Part shown: in pieces, positions 7,982 to 15,107 of the stretch
Layout of the letters: each line of letters starts with the position of its first letter
How positions within the stretch are numbered: position 1 is the stretch's first letter
Assembly (NCBI GenBank): GCA_964510065.1
Contig: CAZEAC010000063.1
Location: forward strand, 1-25,413
From: CAZEAC01 sp964510065
Lineage (GTDB): Bacteria > Bdellovibrionota_C > UBA2361 > CAIXSY01
DNA: 25,413 nt
Direction of reading: 5' to 3'
The notes under the pieces: model-generated
What the model saw: only the letters and a program-made list of their open reading frames with translations
Told to the model about the DNA's origin: nothing
The model's database searches: none
Program-made: the position numbers and the translations under genes

Positions 7982-9223
7982 TTATCCGCGTTCTGGTGTG
8001 TCTCGTTGTCCCCAGTAACGTTGGTGACACAGATTCTTAATTTGCTCTTGCAGATGATTGTGATGCTGTACAAGCTCGTTAATATGCGCACGTTGCGGAA
8101 GCGGTGCATGGTAACCTTCGCCTTGCCAAACACGCTCAGTCAGGGCGTCAAGTCTCAGGCGTACGCCGCGCTGGGAGCGGCGCAGGGTCCATTCGTGGTC
8201 ATCGCAGAAACGTTCGCCGTGCAGCTCGAGGGTCTCTTCCAAGCTCTTTAATTCGCTTTCGCGCTGAACGCGTGTGCTTGGAAACCCAACAAGACGTTCC
8301 TCCCATAGCTCCCAATACCTATTCAAACGAGGGAGTACCTCGTCGTCGCGAAGTTCTTCCCAGCATCCTCTTCCTAGTGCGGCGAATAGTCGCGTGCAGT
8401 AGCTACTGCCGTACAACGCTTCAGCCGCAGCTACATAACTACCGATGCGATCCCGATGCTCGAGGATCGCAGATATGCACAATTGAGCGCACGCAAGAGC
8501 GTCTTGAAGATACGCTTGACGTCTCCCTGTCGGAAGCGCTTCTACTTGAGCAAGGGTTAACGCCCGTTTCCCAGCAAGGAATTGCTTCCCGACCTTCTGG
8601 TCCGATAGCCAGTGTATTTCATCCGCGCTGAGTGAAAGTGTCTGTACGTGAGCTAACGCGGCAAAAGATGGAATCCAGCGAGCTTCTCGGAGGGTGTTTT
8701 GCAAATAACCAAGTACCCCAGCAATATAGCTGTTGAAGTCAACATTACTTGCCGTGGTTGGAGAAGTAGTTTTTGCGAGTTCCTCGATGCGCGCTCCCAT
8801 CGTACCGAGCATGTGATAGGCCGATGCCACATTGTTACCGTTCGAGTTGGAGAAGGTAACCAGAGCAAGAATTGTATCTCGCGCTTGTGGTGCAGCCTCC
8901 AACAAATTTTGCGCTGCCGCAAGAGCCGCATCGGGAGTGATAACCAAGTTGGCGGCGGCGAGTGCTTTGCCACAGCTCTCAAGAAAATCTCGTCTTGATC
9001 CAATTAGACTAGGATTTCTCGCACTGTGATCTTGCGTCATCTCCTTCGCCAGCTGAGCTGAAGTGCAATCCATGGCCGGCGTTCTGCTGGGCGCTTGGGA
9101 GAGCGCAGTCCCGAGGAGTGAAAACAAACTTCGTAGCGTAATCTGATTAGGGGCGGCGCGCGCCGTCGTAAGGGGCCCCTGAGCAGCTGAGTGAATATCA
9201 GAGGCAGCCACTAAACTATTCAT
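7982..9223 (-). CDS. Hypothetical alpha-helical protein
   Basis: A 413-residue protein with no family I recognise. It is Ala-, Leu-, Glu- and Arg-rich and appears almost wholly helical. The N-terminal 75 residues look disordered. A segment RRDFLESCGKALAAA at about 77-91 superficially resembles a twin-arginine signal but is internal, not hydrophobic enough, and not followed by a cleavage site, so the protein is probably cytoplasmic. The last 60 residues are His-, Gln- and Arg-rich and could bind nucleic acid or another protein; this is a guess. Codon use looks more GC-rich than in the neighbouring orphan genes. It is a single-gene transcription unit: a promoter with a 14-bp palindrome immediately precedes the ATG, and an intrinsic terminator follows the stop. 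Confidence 0.8.
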   Translation of the reverse strand: MNSLVAASDIHSAAQGPLTTARAAPNQITLRSLFSLLGTALSQAPSRTPAMDCTSAQLAKEMTQDHSARNPSLIGSRRDFLESCGKALAAANLVITPDAALAAAQNLLEAAPQARDTILALVTFSNSNGNNVASAYHMLGTMGARIEELAKTTSPTTASNVDFNSYIAGVLGYLQNTLREARWIPSFAALAHVQTLSLSADEIHWLSDQKVGKQFLAGKRALTLAQVEALPTGRRQAYLQDALACAQLCISAILEHRDRIGSYVAAAEALYGSSYCTRLFAALGRGCWEELRDDEVLPRLNRYWELWEERLVGFPSTRVQRESELKSLEETLELHGERFCDDHEWTLRRSQRGVRLRLDALTERVWQGEGYHAPLPQRAHINELVQHHNHLQEQIKNLCHQRYWGQRDTPERG

Positions 9224-9229
9224 AGGAAT

Positions 9230-9258
9230 AAAATATTAGCATGCTAATTCTAAATCAA
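9230..9258 (-). promoter_or_regulatory. Promoter of the helical orphan gene, leaderless geometry
   Basis: On the minus strand -35 TTGATT (9258-9253), a 17-base spacer, and -10 TATTTT (9235-9230) are followed by 6 bases and then the ATG at 9223. Each hexamer matches consensus at 4 of 6 positions with ideal spacing. The predicted transcription start falls on or next to the A of the ATG, and no Shine-Dalgarno sequence is present. Confidence 0.5.
9235..9248. repeat. Perfect 14-bp palindrome, candidate operator
   Basis: ATTAGCATGCTAAT is its own reverse complement over all 14 bases. It fills most of the spacer of the promoter at 9230-9258, exactly where a bound repressor, or a spacer-distorting MerR-type activator, would control transcription. 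Its length and position make chance unlikely, but no regulator gene is adjacent. Confidence 0.55.
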
Positions 9259-9467
9259 GGGAAGTGCCTACTCAGTATCACTGAGAACATATCGAGCTTC
9301 GCAAGAGCTCATCTGATTTACATGTATCTCGCATACTGAAGCAGAATCCCAGTGAAATTTACGGGTCAATGTCGCTAAGAAAGGAAGCGGAAGAAGGCTA
9401 ATAGGCGTAACCGGTTAGGTAAAGGGTCGGGCTATGCCAGGCCGATTAGAAACAATATCTGCAACGA

Positions 9468-9497
9468 TTGAGAAGAAGAATGCCTTATTGTTATAGT
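9468..9497 (+). promoter_or_regulatory. Promoter of the CCA-type nucleotidyltransferase gene
   Basis: TTGAGA (9468-9473, 5 of 6 to consensus), an 18-base spacer and TATAGT (9492-9497, 5 of 6) precede the ATG at 9508 by 10 bases. The expected start point would leave an mRNA leader of about 3-5 bases, and no Shine-Dalgarno is present, which agrees with a leaderless message. Confidence 0.6.
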
Positions 9498-9507
9498 CGG
9501 CCAAACT

Positions 9508-10575
9508 ATGGGTGCTTTGCTTCCTGCGCATGCAATTTCGGTTATAAGAGTTATCTCGGAGCTTGGTGAGGCCGAAAGGGTTTCGGTCTATCTCGTGGGA
9601 GGGACAATTCGTGATCTTTTGTTAGAGCTTGGTCCTATTGATCGCGATCTCGATTTTATTATCGAAGGTGATTCTGCGAAATTCGCCCGGCTTCTTGCCG
9701 AAAAAATTGGAGCGCACACGCGAGCCTTCCCTCAGTTCTTAACTGCAAAAGTCGAGAACATAAGCGGCTTTGGCCCGATTCGTGAACTTGATTTTGTAAG
9801 TGCTCGGAGTGAGGTTTATCCCGCGCCTGGAGCGCTTCCCCAGGTGCTGCCGGGTACCCTCGAAAAAGATCTTAAGCGCCGTGATTTTACCATTAATTCA
9901 CTCGCAGTGAGTCTTCCCGCGCTCCTCAAGGTTTCGACTGTCCCCGAACTCCGATGCTCGATAATTGATATGACTCTCGGGCTTGTCGATCTTGAGAAGC
10001 GTTGCTTGAGGACTCTGCATGCGAGTAGTTTCTTGGACGATCCAACCAGAATCTTTCGTGGCTGCCGCTATGCCGCGCGAATGCACGGAAGCTTCGCGAA
10101 GGAGACGGAATGTGAACTCTATGCTGCGCTGGAAAAGGGAGCTCTCGCCACGATCTCGCATGTGAGGATATTGAATGAGATTCGAAAAATTCTAGGCGAA
10201 AGAGAGGCCGCGGTGGCGCTCGAGCTGCTTTCAAATTACGGCGTGCTTAAGAGTCAACCATTGTTTAATCAAAAGGGGCTCTCTTTGCTTTGTGCGACTC
10301 TTCGTAAACTTTCGGCGTACGAAATTGTCGCGACTGATGAGCTTCGCTATGAAGTTGGGTTGCGGTTGTTCTATGCGAGCTTTGATAGCTCGGAGCGAGA
10401 TCGGGTCTTTTCGGCGTGGAAATTTGGCAAGCGCCAAATGAAGGTGCTTGCGCAGGATGTGGACTCCGCGACGCCCGGGCAACTCAGCGACGCAGGTGCC
10501 CTTTTTCACTGGCTTCGATACGACCGCCCTGAAATGCGGCAGCGGCTAGTTGCTCGAGGAATAATTCAATCGTGA
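9508..10575 (+). CDS. CCA tRNA nucleotidyltransferase / poly(A) polymerase family (class II)
   Basis: A class II nucleotidyltransferase that most likely adds or repairs the 3' CCA end of tRNAs; a poly(A) polymerase role cannot be excluded. The head domain is intact: VGGTIRDLLL (30-39) with the GG-x-x-RD motif, DRDLDF with the catalytic pair Asp47 and Asp49, and the nucleotide-handling motif RRDFTINSLA (124-133). The neck motif DDPTRIFRGCRYAARM (177-192) follows. The rest is a short helical body. At 355 residues it is shorter than many family members and lacks an HD phosphohydrolase domain. Its stop codon overlaps the start of the next gene (GTGA), so the two are translationally coupled. The start is the first ATG after the promoter at 9468-9497. 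Confidence 0.85.
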   Translation: MGALLPAHAISVIRVISELGEAERVSVYLVGGTIRDLLLELGPIDRDLDFIIEGDSAKFARLLAEKIGAHTRAFPQFLTAKVENISGFGPIRELDFVSARSEVYPAPGALPQVLPGTLEKDLKRRDFTINSLAVSLPALLKVSTVPELRCSIIDMTLGLVDLEKRCLRTLHASSFLDDPTRIFRGCRYAARMHGSFAKETECELYAALEKGALATISHVRILNEIRKILGEREAAVALELLSNYGVLKSQPLFNQKGLSLLCATLRKLSAYEIVATDELRYEVGLRLFYASFDSSERDRVFSAWKFGKRQMKVLAQDVDSATPGQLSDAGALFHWLRYDRPEMRQRLVARGIIQS

Positions 10576-11765
10576 GATTTGTCGACCAGATTGAGACACT
10601 GCTTCGCGCGCGAGTCGCTGAAAATTATCGCGATCTCGGAAAGCGCACGGGAGGCATCCCTTACTCTATTGTAGTTGATAATTCTGGCACCCATGGAGAT
10701 CTAGTGAGTGATCTGGCGCTTGAACTTTCTCCCCTGGTGAAGCAGTCACCTGAACCAATTGCGGAAAGCCTTCTCCGAGAGTTCAAATGCCAGCAGCTTC
10801 GCGCGAGGACCGCGCGCGGGTTTCTTAATTTTGAAATTCGACACTTTTCGCCTGAAGAGCTCTATGAATCGCTTGAGAGCTGGAGTGCGAGGTTTAGAAC
10901 CCGGCTGCCTTTCAATAAAGTAATCAATTGCCTTGTCAGCACCGGTGTAGCGGACAACGGTGGCGAAGTTCGGCTGCTCTGCCGTGCATTGTTTCATGCG
11001 CGATTGTTTCGAAAATTTGGAATTGAGACGTGCTTGTTGGGTGAAAGAGCTGAAGAGACACAATTTTCTGAGTCGCCGGGCGTATTTGAGCTGCTACTCA
11101 CTGAGTCAAGTACTTTCATTCGCCCAGGAAGTATTGCGCAGATTCTTGCCGGTGTCGGAGCAAGCTCCGAGGCAGCGCTGTTTTTTTGGCTGTTGCCGTC
11201 AACTACCCCGATTCGCTACGAGCGGGCTTACTTTGCAACGAAGGTAGGTGGATTAGCGCCAGTTCTTTGGAGAGCCCCGGCGCCGCGGTGGCTCCATGGT
11301 TTCGAAGTCCCAAGCAGTGCGTGGAATGGTGGCTGCCCCTTATCGGGGGCGTGTGTAACCTACCTCGCCGGAGAGTTGGACGGCGAAGAGCTCGATGTCG
11401 CGGTCCCGCGTTTGCAGGAGGCTTCTAATATTAATTGGTATCTGAATTCGGTGAGCGCTCGATTGACGACATTTTTGGATCGTGAGCCGAAAAGTCCGTC
11501 TGACGTCCCTCAACTCAGCCAGCCCACTGAAGACCTTCTCGCCAAGCTGCGAAAGCTGCTGATTCATTTTGAGTCTTCCTTGTATAGGGCAGAAGCGGAA
11601 AAATTTTTGACTGCACTAGGCAAATTCTTACGTGATGTTTCGTCGCTATTAAATTCTGCGGCATTTCGGATAAGCCTTGCGGAAAATGGCCTTGGTCCGA
11701 AAGTGAGCGAGGGTCTTCGAATCATTAAGTCGTTTCTAGAATTCTTTAATGCTGGCGATGCTTAA
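10572..11765 (+). CDS. Arginyl-tRNA synthetase-like pseudoenzyme (Arg-S N-domain and DALR-type domain, no HIGH motif)
   Basis: A 397-residue protein that I align by eye with arginyl-tRNA synthetase. Residues 1-90 fit the ArgRS N-terminal additional domain, with HGDLVSDLALEL followed by ARGFLNFEI (compare HGDYATNVAL and GPGFINF). Residues 116-160 fit the start of the Rossmann fold, but where ArgRS has the HVGH-type signature this protein reads ADNGGEVR. NINWYLNSVSARLTTFL (286-302) matches the conserved YYVQYAHARI helix, and 320-397 fits the DALR anticodon-binding domain. No KMSK-type loop is visible, and it is about 150 residues shorter than normal ArgRS. I infer a non-catalytic tRNA-Arg-binding protein rather than an active synthetase. 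It starts with GTG inside the stop of the CCA-type gene. Confidence 0.7.
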   Translation: MRFVDQIETLLRARVAENYRDLGKRTGGIPYSIVVDNSGTHGDLVSDLALELSPLVKQSPEPIAESLLREFKCQQLRARTARGFLNFEIRHFSPEELYESLESWSARFRTRLPFNKVINCLVSTGVADNGGEVRLLCRALFHARLFRKFGIETCLLGERAEETQFSESPGVFELLLTESSTFIRPGSIAQILAGVGASSEAALFFWLLPSTTPIRYERAYFATKVGGLAPVLWRAPAPRWLHGFEVPSSAWNGGCPLSGACVTYLAGELDGEELDVAVPRLQEASNINWYLNSVSARLTTFLDREPKSPSDVPQLSQPTEDLLAKLRKLLIHFESSLYRAEAEKFLTALGKFLRDVSSLLNSAAFRISLAENGLGPKVSEGLRIIKSFLEFFNAGDA

Positions 11766-11779
11766 TGCCTCTTTTTTCT

Positions 11780-11808
11780 TTGACGCTCTTGCATTAAGCT
11801 AATGTAAT
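11780..11808 (+). promoter_or_regulatory. Promoter of the SPOR-domain gene
   Basis: TTGACG (11780-11785, 5 of 6) is separated by exactly 17 bases from TGTAAT (11803-11808, 5 of 6). It lies in the 62-base gap behind the ArgRS-like gene. The predicted message has a short leader of about 13 bases carrying the purine-rich GGGAGAGAGAG ribosome binding site before the ATG at 11828. Confidence 0.6.
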
Positions 11809-11827
11809 CATCGGGAGAGAGAGTTAG

Positions 11828-12907
11828 ATGGCGAGTATTCCGGGTCCGCGAACGCACCCTACAGTCTTACGGATGGCTACAATGAATAATCAACAGTCGA
11901 GTAGTTGGGAGGTCAGGTTAGGGCTTCTGCAAATAGTGTTAGTAGTGGGGATAATTACGGGATCGATGCTCGCCATCTTTGCCCTTGGATTTTCCTCTGG
12001 GCAGCATTCAGGACTCGACTTGGCGAGGCAGGCGGCTACGTCTGAGTTACCGCGGATTCCAATTACTGAGGACTTAACTCCGACTGATTCTCCAGCAGCG
12101 CAAACAGAAATTTACGCAAAACTTAATGATTCCGGTGTACGTTTTGCAGAGACCGCAACTGAGCCCGAGAATTCAAAAGAGGCCTTAGCCAAAAACAGCT
12201 CTGTGGCTGATCTCGAGGCTACTAACTCGGAAGTTAAGGGATCAACTGAGACCGCCGCGCTTCAAATTGGTAGTTCCGATGCTACGGCGACTTTGGCTGA
12301 CGAGAAGAAAGGAAAGCATCAGGTGGTGCGCATGCTTGGCGGCGAAGATGTTCCGGACTCTGCCGAATCGGCGCCATTAAAAGAGAAAGAAGATGGCAAG
12401 ACCCTGGGAGGCTTGATCAAGAAAGAGAGTCGCGCCGTGGTGACCATTTCTGAGCCTGAAAATAAGGGGAGCGATCCTGCTGCAGAGACTTCAGTAAAAA
12501 ACAGATCAGCCGAGCCGGTTACAGTTGAGACCGGAAAAACTGCGATAAAGGCTGAAAAGGAGCGGGTGACGACGGAAAAGCCTTTAAAGTCGGATCCGGT
12601 CGCTGTAGCTAAAGTCGGTTCTAGCTCCGGGAGTGCAAAGAAGTTTGCGTTTGTTTCCTCCTTGCCAAAGGGCTGGTTTGTCCAGATTGCGGCGCCTAAG
12701 AGCTCCGAAGAAGCCGAAGCCGTTGCAGGCCAACTTTCGAAATCTGGCTTCCCGGTGATGATTGAGAAGGCCGAGGTGCGCGGAGAACGTTATTTTAGAG
12801 TTGTCGTCGGCCCCGAGAGGAGTAGGGAGCTTTCTGAGCGATTATCTGGCCAGATTAAGCGTGACGGTGCCGTAAAGGGCGATCCGTTTATTCGAATGGT
12901 GCGTTAA
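11828..12907 (+). CDS. SPOR-domain membrane protein
   Basis: A bitopic envelope protein of 359 residues. A cytoplasmic N-tail is followed by one membrane helix (about 31-54), a low-complexity linker rich in Glu, Lys, Ser, Thr and Ala (about 60-275), and a C-terminal SPOR domain (about 281-359) starting at GWFVQIAAPKSSEEAEA and ending RYFRVVVGPERSRE...FIRMVR. SPOR domains bind denuded peptidoglycan at division sites, so the protein probably acts in septation or wall remodelling, with the linker spanning the periplasm. The order ArgRS-type gene then SPOR gene is one I recall from deltaproteobacterial genomes, which supports the ArgRS assignment upstream. GGGAG just before the ATG supports the start; ATGs at residues 16 and 19 are possible alternatives. 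Confidence 0.88.
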   Translation: MASIPGPRTHPTVLRMATMNNQQSSSWEVRLGLLQIVLVVGIITGSMLAIFALGFSSGQHSGLDLARQAATSELPRIPITEDLTPTDSPAAQTEIYAKLNDSGVRFAETATEPENSKEALAKNSSVADLEATNSEVKGSTETAALQIGSSDATATLADEKKGKHQVVRMLGGEDVPDSAESAPLKEKEDGKTLGGLIKKESRAVVTISEPENKGSDPAAETSVKNRSAEPVTVETGKTAIKAEKERVTTEKPLKSDPVAVAKVGSSSGSAKKFAFVSSLPKGWFVQIAAPKSSEEAEAVAGQLSKSGFPVMIEKAEVRGERYFRVVVGPERSRELSERLSGQIKRDGAVKGDPFIRMVR

Positions 12908-13119
12908 TTGAAGGGCTTGTAAAGCATCTTCTAACGCTGGTTTAAAAATCCGCAATTATCGGCGAGTTATGGATTTGGCGAATCGCCAGCCCGAGATATA
13001 AGATCTAATTAGCTGAAGATTCTAGATAAAGTTTGCGATTAAAGGGCAAGTTGGCACAGCATGCTATCATAACAATAGGTAGCGCTATGCCATTAGGTTG
13101 CTACAGGTTTACTTGATTC

Positions 13120-15036
13120 ATGACTGAGCTAAATACTATCAGCGACCAAGCGTCACCGATTGCTTCGATAAGTGGAGTGGCCCGCTCTGATATCGGTCGA
13201 CGTCGCGAAGAAAATCAAGACTCCTTCGGAATTATTGAGAACTCCTTTTTCAAAATGTTTGTCGTTGCCGACGGGATGGGCGGAGTGAAAGGTGGCGCCG
13301 TGGCGTCAAGCACCGCGGTATCGGTAATTAAAGAAGAGCTTGAAAATGCACAGGGCCTCGACGAGGAAAAGCTAAGCTTAGCGATTCATGCTGCGAATCA
13401 AAAGATCCTAGAGGAAGCACATCGTCAACCGGCGCTTACCGGCATGGGCACCACCTGTGTTGGGTTGGCATTTGTTGGCACTGACCTTTATGTCACCAAT
13501 GTTGGTGACTCGCGTGCGTACAGAATTCGTAGTGGAGCGATCCAACAGCTTACGGAAGACCATACTTTGGTCATGGAGCTTTTGCGTTCTGGCACGATTA
13601 GCCCCGATCAAGCACAGAATCATCCCGTGTCGCATATGCTTACCCGTTCTCTTGGGCCGGCGCAGGACCTCGAAGTCGATTGCTGGCGTACGGTCGAGCC
13701 CCCGCGGAAGAATGATATCTTTTTGCTATGCTCTGATGGGCTTTACAACTTGGTCAAAGACGCAGAGATGGCTCAGATTGTTTCGACAAGTCCACTCGAA
13801 GAGGCCGCCAATGAGCTGATTGCGCTCGCAAATCAACGTGGAGGAACCGATAATATCACGGTTATTCTGGTTCGCGTTGGTGAAGAGTTCCCTGTCGATA
13901 TGGAGTCGCCCGAGGCAGCTGCGGAAAGAGAGCAGCAGGGAATTAGTAATGGTGCTGCGCTTGGCACGCGGGACCTAGAGGCCGAGCTCGGAGAGCAGGA
14001 TGCCACGGAGATCGCGAACAATAACACTGACTCCGGATCAATTTCGGATGGTTCAACTGCCCAAGAAGGAGCGGGCCTAAGCAAGATTACAAGGACTGTG
14101 GGGCCAAAGCGTTACGGCCTGCTGATGCTTGGCGTAATTATTGGAAGCGCGGGCATGTTGATAATTGGGAAAATGCTGCAGTCGCCGCCTGCGCCTTATG
14201 TTGAGAGAGTGCCAAATCAAATCGGCATTCCAGACATTTCTCTGGAATCTGGAGATGACTCTGGTGGCTCGAATTCGGGAGATTCAGAGGGCCAAAACGT
14301 CGGCGATCTAAAACATGATTCGATAGCGGCGATGAACTCTCAGAATCCCGAGAAGCTTGCTCTTCGTCGTGAAGATTTGAAAGTGCGCATTAAGAACTTG
14401 GAGGAAAAGATCAACTCTTTTGAACGTCCTCTTGCCGGAAATCTTCCCGGAATTCTTCGTGATTCCGAAAGTCGAATCAGTGACCTACAGAAGCAGCTTG
14501 AGAAGATTCGTGGAGAAGTTGACGTGGCCACCCGCAAGCTTGCAATTTGGTACCAGCGCCGAAAGCGGCTGAAAGAAGGAGATCCAGTTAATCTTGCGAA
14601 CGAGATTGCGGTAAGTTCTGACAAGGTGCGCGAAAAAAAGGATGAATTTGAACGAGTGACGTGGTCGTACCTACGTGAGGCGGAGGTGCTTGTGTACGAT
14701 CCGACAAACAGCAAACAGTCAGAGAAAGTGAATGACCTTCGCAAAGATCGAAAGCAGAAGAAGACTGAGCTTATCGACGAAATTCGCGCTGCAATTGAGC
14801 GAGCGGCGAGTGAGTCCGATCAGGAAATAATTGATCTCATCGCGAAGCGCGATAAAACTACCATTGAACTTAATGATACTCGTTTAAACGCCGACTATGC
14901 GCGAGCGCTTATGGGAAATGACGAGCAAGCGAAAGCGAATCTACGGGAAGAGCTTTCCCGTGAAAAAGAGACCCTGCAAGAAGAGCTTGAAAGTGTTGAG
15001 CAAGGGATAAAGTCTTTGGGCACATTCCCGAGGTAG
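13120..15036 (+). CDS. PP2C-family Ser/Thr phosphatase with membrane helix and coiled-coil tail
   Basis: A metal-dependent protein phosphatase (PPM/PP2C, PrpC/Stp-like) in residues about 16-253. Metal-binding and catalytic motifs are complete: REENQD with Asp34, DGMGG (51-55), GMGTTCVG, VGDSRAY (128-134), SDGL (205-208) and GGTDNITVI with Asp244. An acidic linker follows, then a single membrane helix (about 332-352), a Ser/Gly/Asp-rich segment, and some 220 residues of Glu/Lys/Arg-rich heptad-like sequence (about 410-630) that should form long coiled coils. With the phosphatase in the cytoplasm the coiled coil would be periplasmic. At 638 residues it is far longer than the usual 240-260. No partner Ser/Thr kinase is encoded here. 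Gene spacing suggests its own promoter; TTTACT six bases before the ATG is a weak -10 candidate. Confidence 0.93.
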   Translation: MTELNTISDQASPIASISGVARSDIGRRREENQDSFGIIENSFFKMFVVADGMGGVKGGAVASSTAVSVIKEELENAQGLDEEKLSLAIHAANQKILEEAHRQPALTGMGTTCVGLAFVGTDLYVTNVGDSRAYRIRSGAIQQLTEDHTLVMELLRSGTISPDQAQNHPVSHMLTRSLGPAQDLEVDCWRTVEPPRKNDIFLLCSDGLYNLVKDAEMAQIVSTSPLEEAANELIALANQRGGTDNITVILVRVGEEFPVDMESPEAAAEREQQGISNGAALGTRDLEAELGEQDATEIANNNTDSGSISDGSTAQEGAGLSKITRTVGPKRYGLLMLGVIIGSAGMLIIGKMLQSPPAPYVERVPNQIGIPDISLESGDDSGGSNSGDSEGQNVGDLKHDSIAAMNSQNPEKLALRREDLKVRIKNLEEKINSFERPLAGNLPGILRDSESRISDLQKQLEKIRGEVDVATRKLAIWYQRRKRLKEGDPVNLANEIAVSSDKVREKKDEFERVTWSYLREAEVLVYDPTNSKQSEKVNDLRKDRKQKKTELIDEIRAAIERAASESDQEIIDLIAKRDKTTIELNDTRLNADYARALMGNDEQAKANLREELSREKETLQEELESVEQGIKSLGTFPR

Positions 15037-15097
15037 ATTTCCGCGCCTTTGCTTTTGAAAGACCATTGGATGTACACTGCTCCTGTCAATTTTCAAC

Positions 15098-15105
15098 AGG
15101 GGGAG
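15098..15105 (+). promoter_or_regulatory. Ribosome binding site that fixes the purH start
   Basis: AGGGGGAG lies directly before a GTG at 15108, with 4 bases between AGGGGG and the GTG. The frame is open upstream to a TTG at 15066, but only the GTG has a ribosome binding site and only from there does the protein match the normal PurH N-terminus (RTALISVSDRTGLE). Confidence 0.75.
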
Positions 15106-15107
15106 TC

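Larger units (their letters stand above)
9224..9507. other. Divergent intergenic region with small hairpins
   Basis: A 284-base gap holding the promoters of both flanking genes. Between them are two short inverted repeats: CTCAGT-ATC-ACTGAG near 9270-9285 and GAGCT-N7-AGCTC near 9295-9311. Neither is followed by a T tract. No open frame, tRNA-like T-loop or known RNA motif is recognisable. Confidence 0.4.

Noticed and set aside
7819..8133. Open frame of 104 codons on the minus strand, including a short ATG-started part that spans the hairpin at 7889-7914; considered as a leader peptide with attenuator
   Set aside because: It mostly overlaps the end of the helical orphan gene and reads through a textbook terminator. 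No run of regulatory codons and no alternative antiterminator stem is visible, so a simple terminator explains the hairpin.
8104..8631. Plus-strand open frame of 175 codons
   Set aside because: It is antisense to the helical orphan gene, has Arg/Ser-rich shadow composition and no ribosome binding site. The minus-strand gene has a promoter and a terminator.
7982..9223. Possible twin-arginine signal (RRDFLESCG) in the helical orphan protein
   Set aside because: The motif is about 77 residues from the start and is not followed by a hydrophobic stretch or a cleavage site.
9400..9460. GC-rich stretch with a partial stem (TCGGGC...GGCCGA) considered as a tRNA or small RNA
   Set aside because: No T-loop consensus, no cloverleaf, and one mismatch within a six-base stem. 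Nothing beyond chance folding.
12976..12988. Inverted repeat TGGCGA-A-TCGCCA downstream of the SPOR gene
   Set aside because: It has 6-bp arms but no T tract follows, and a 1-base loop cannot form a normal hairpin. It may be a chance palindrome or a binding site, with no promoter around it.
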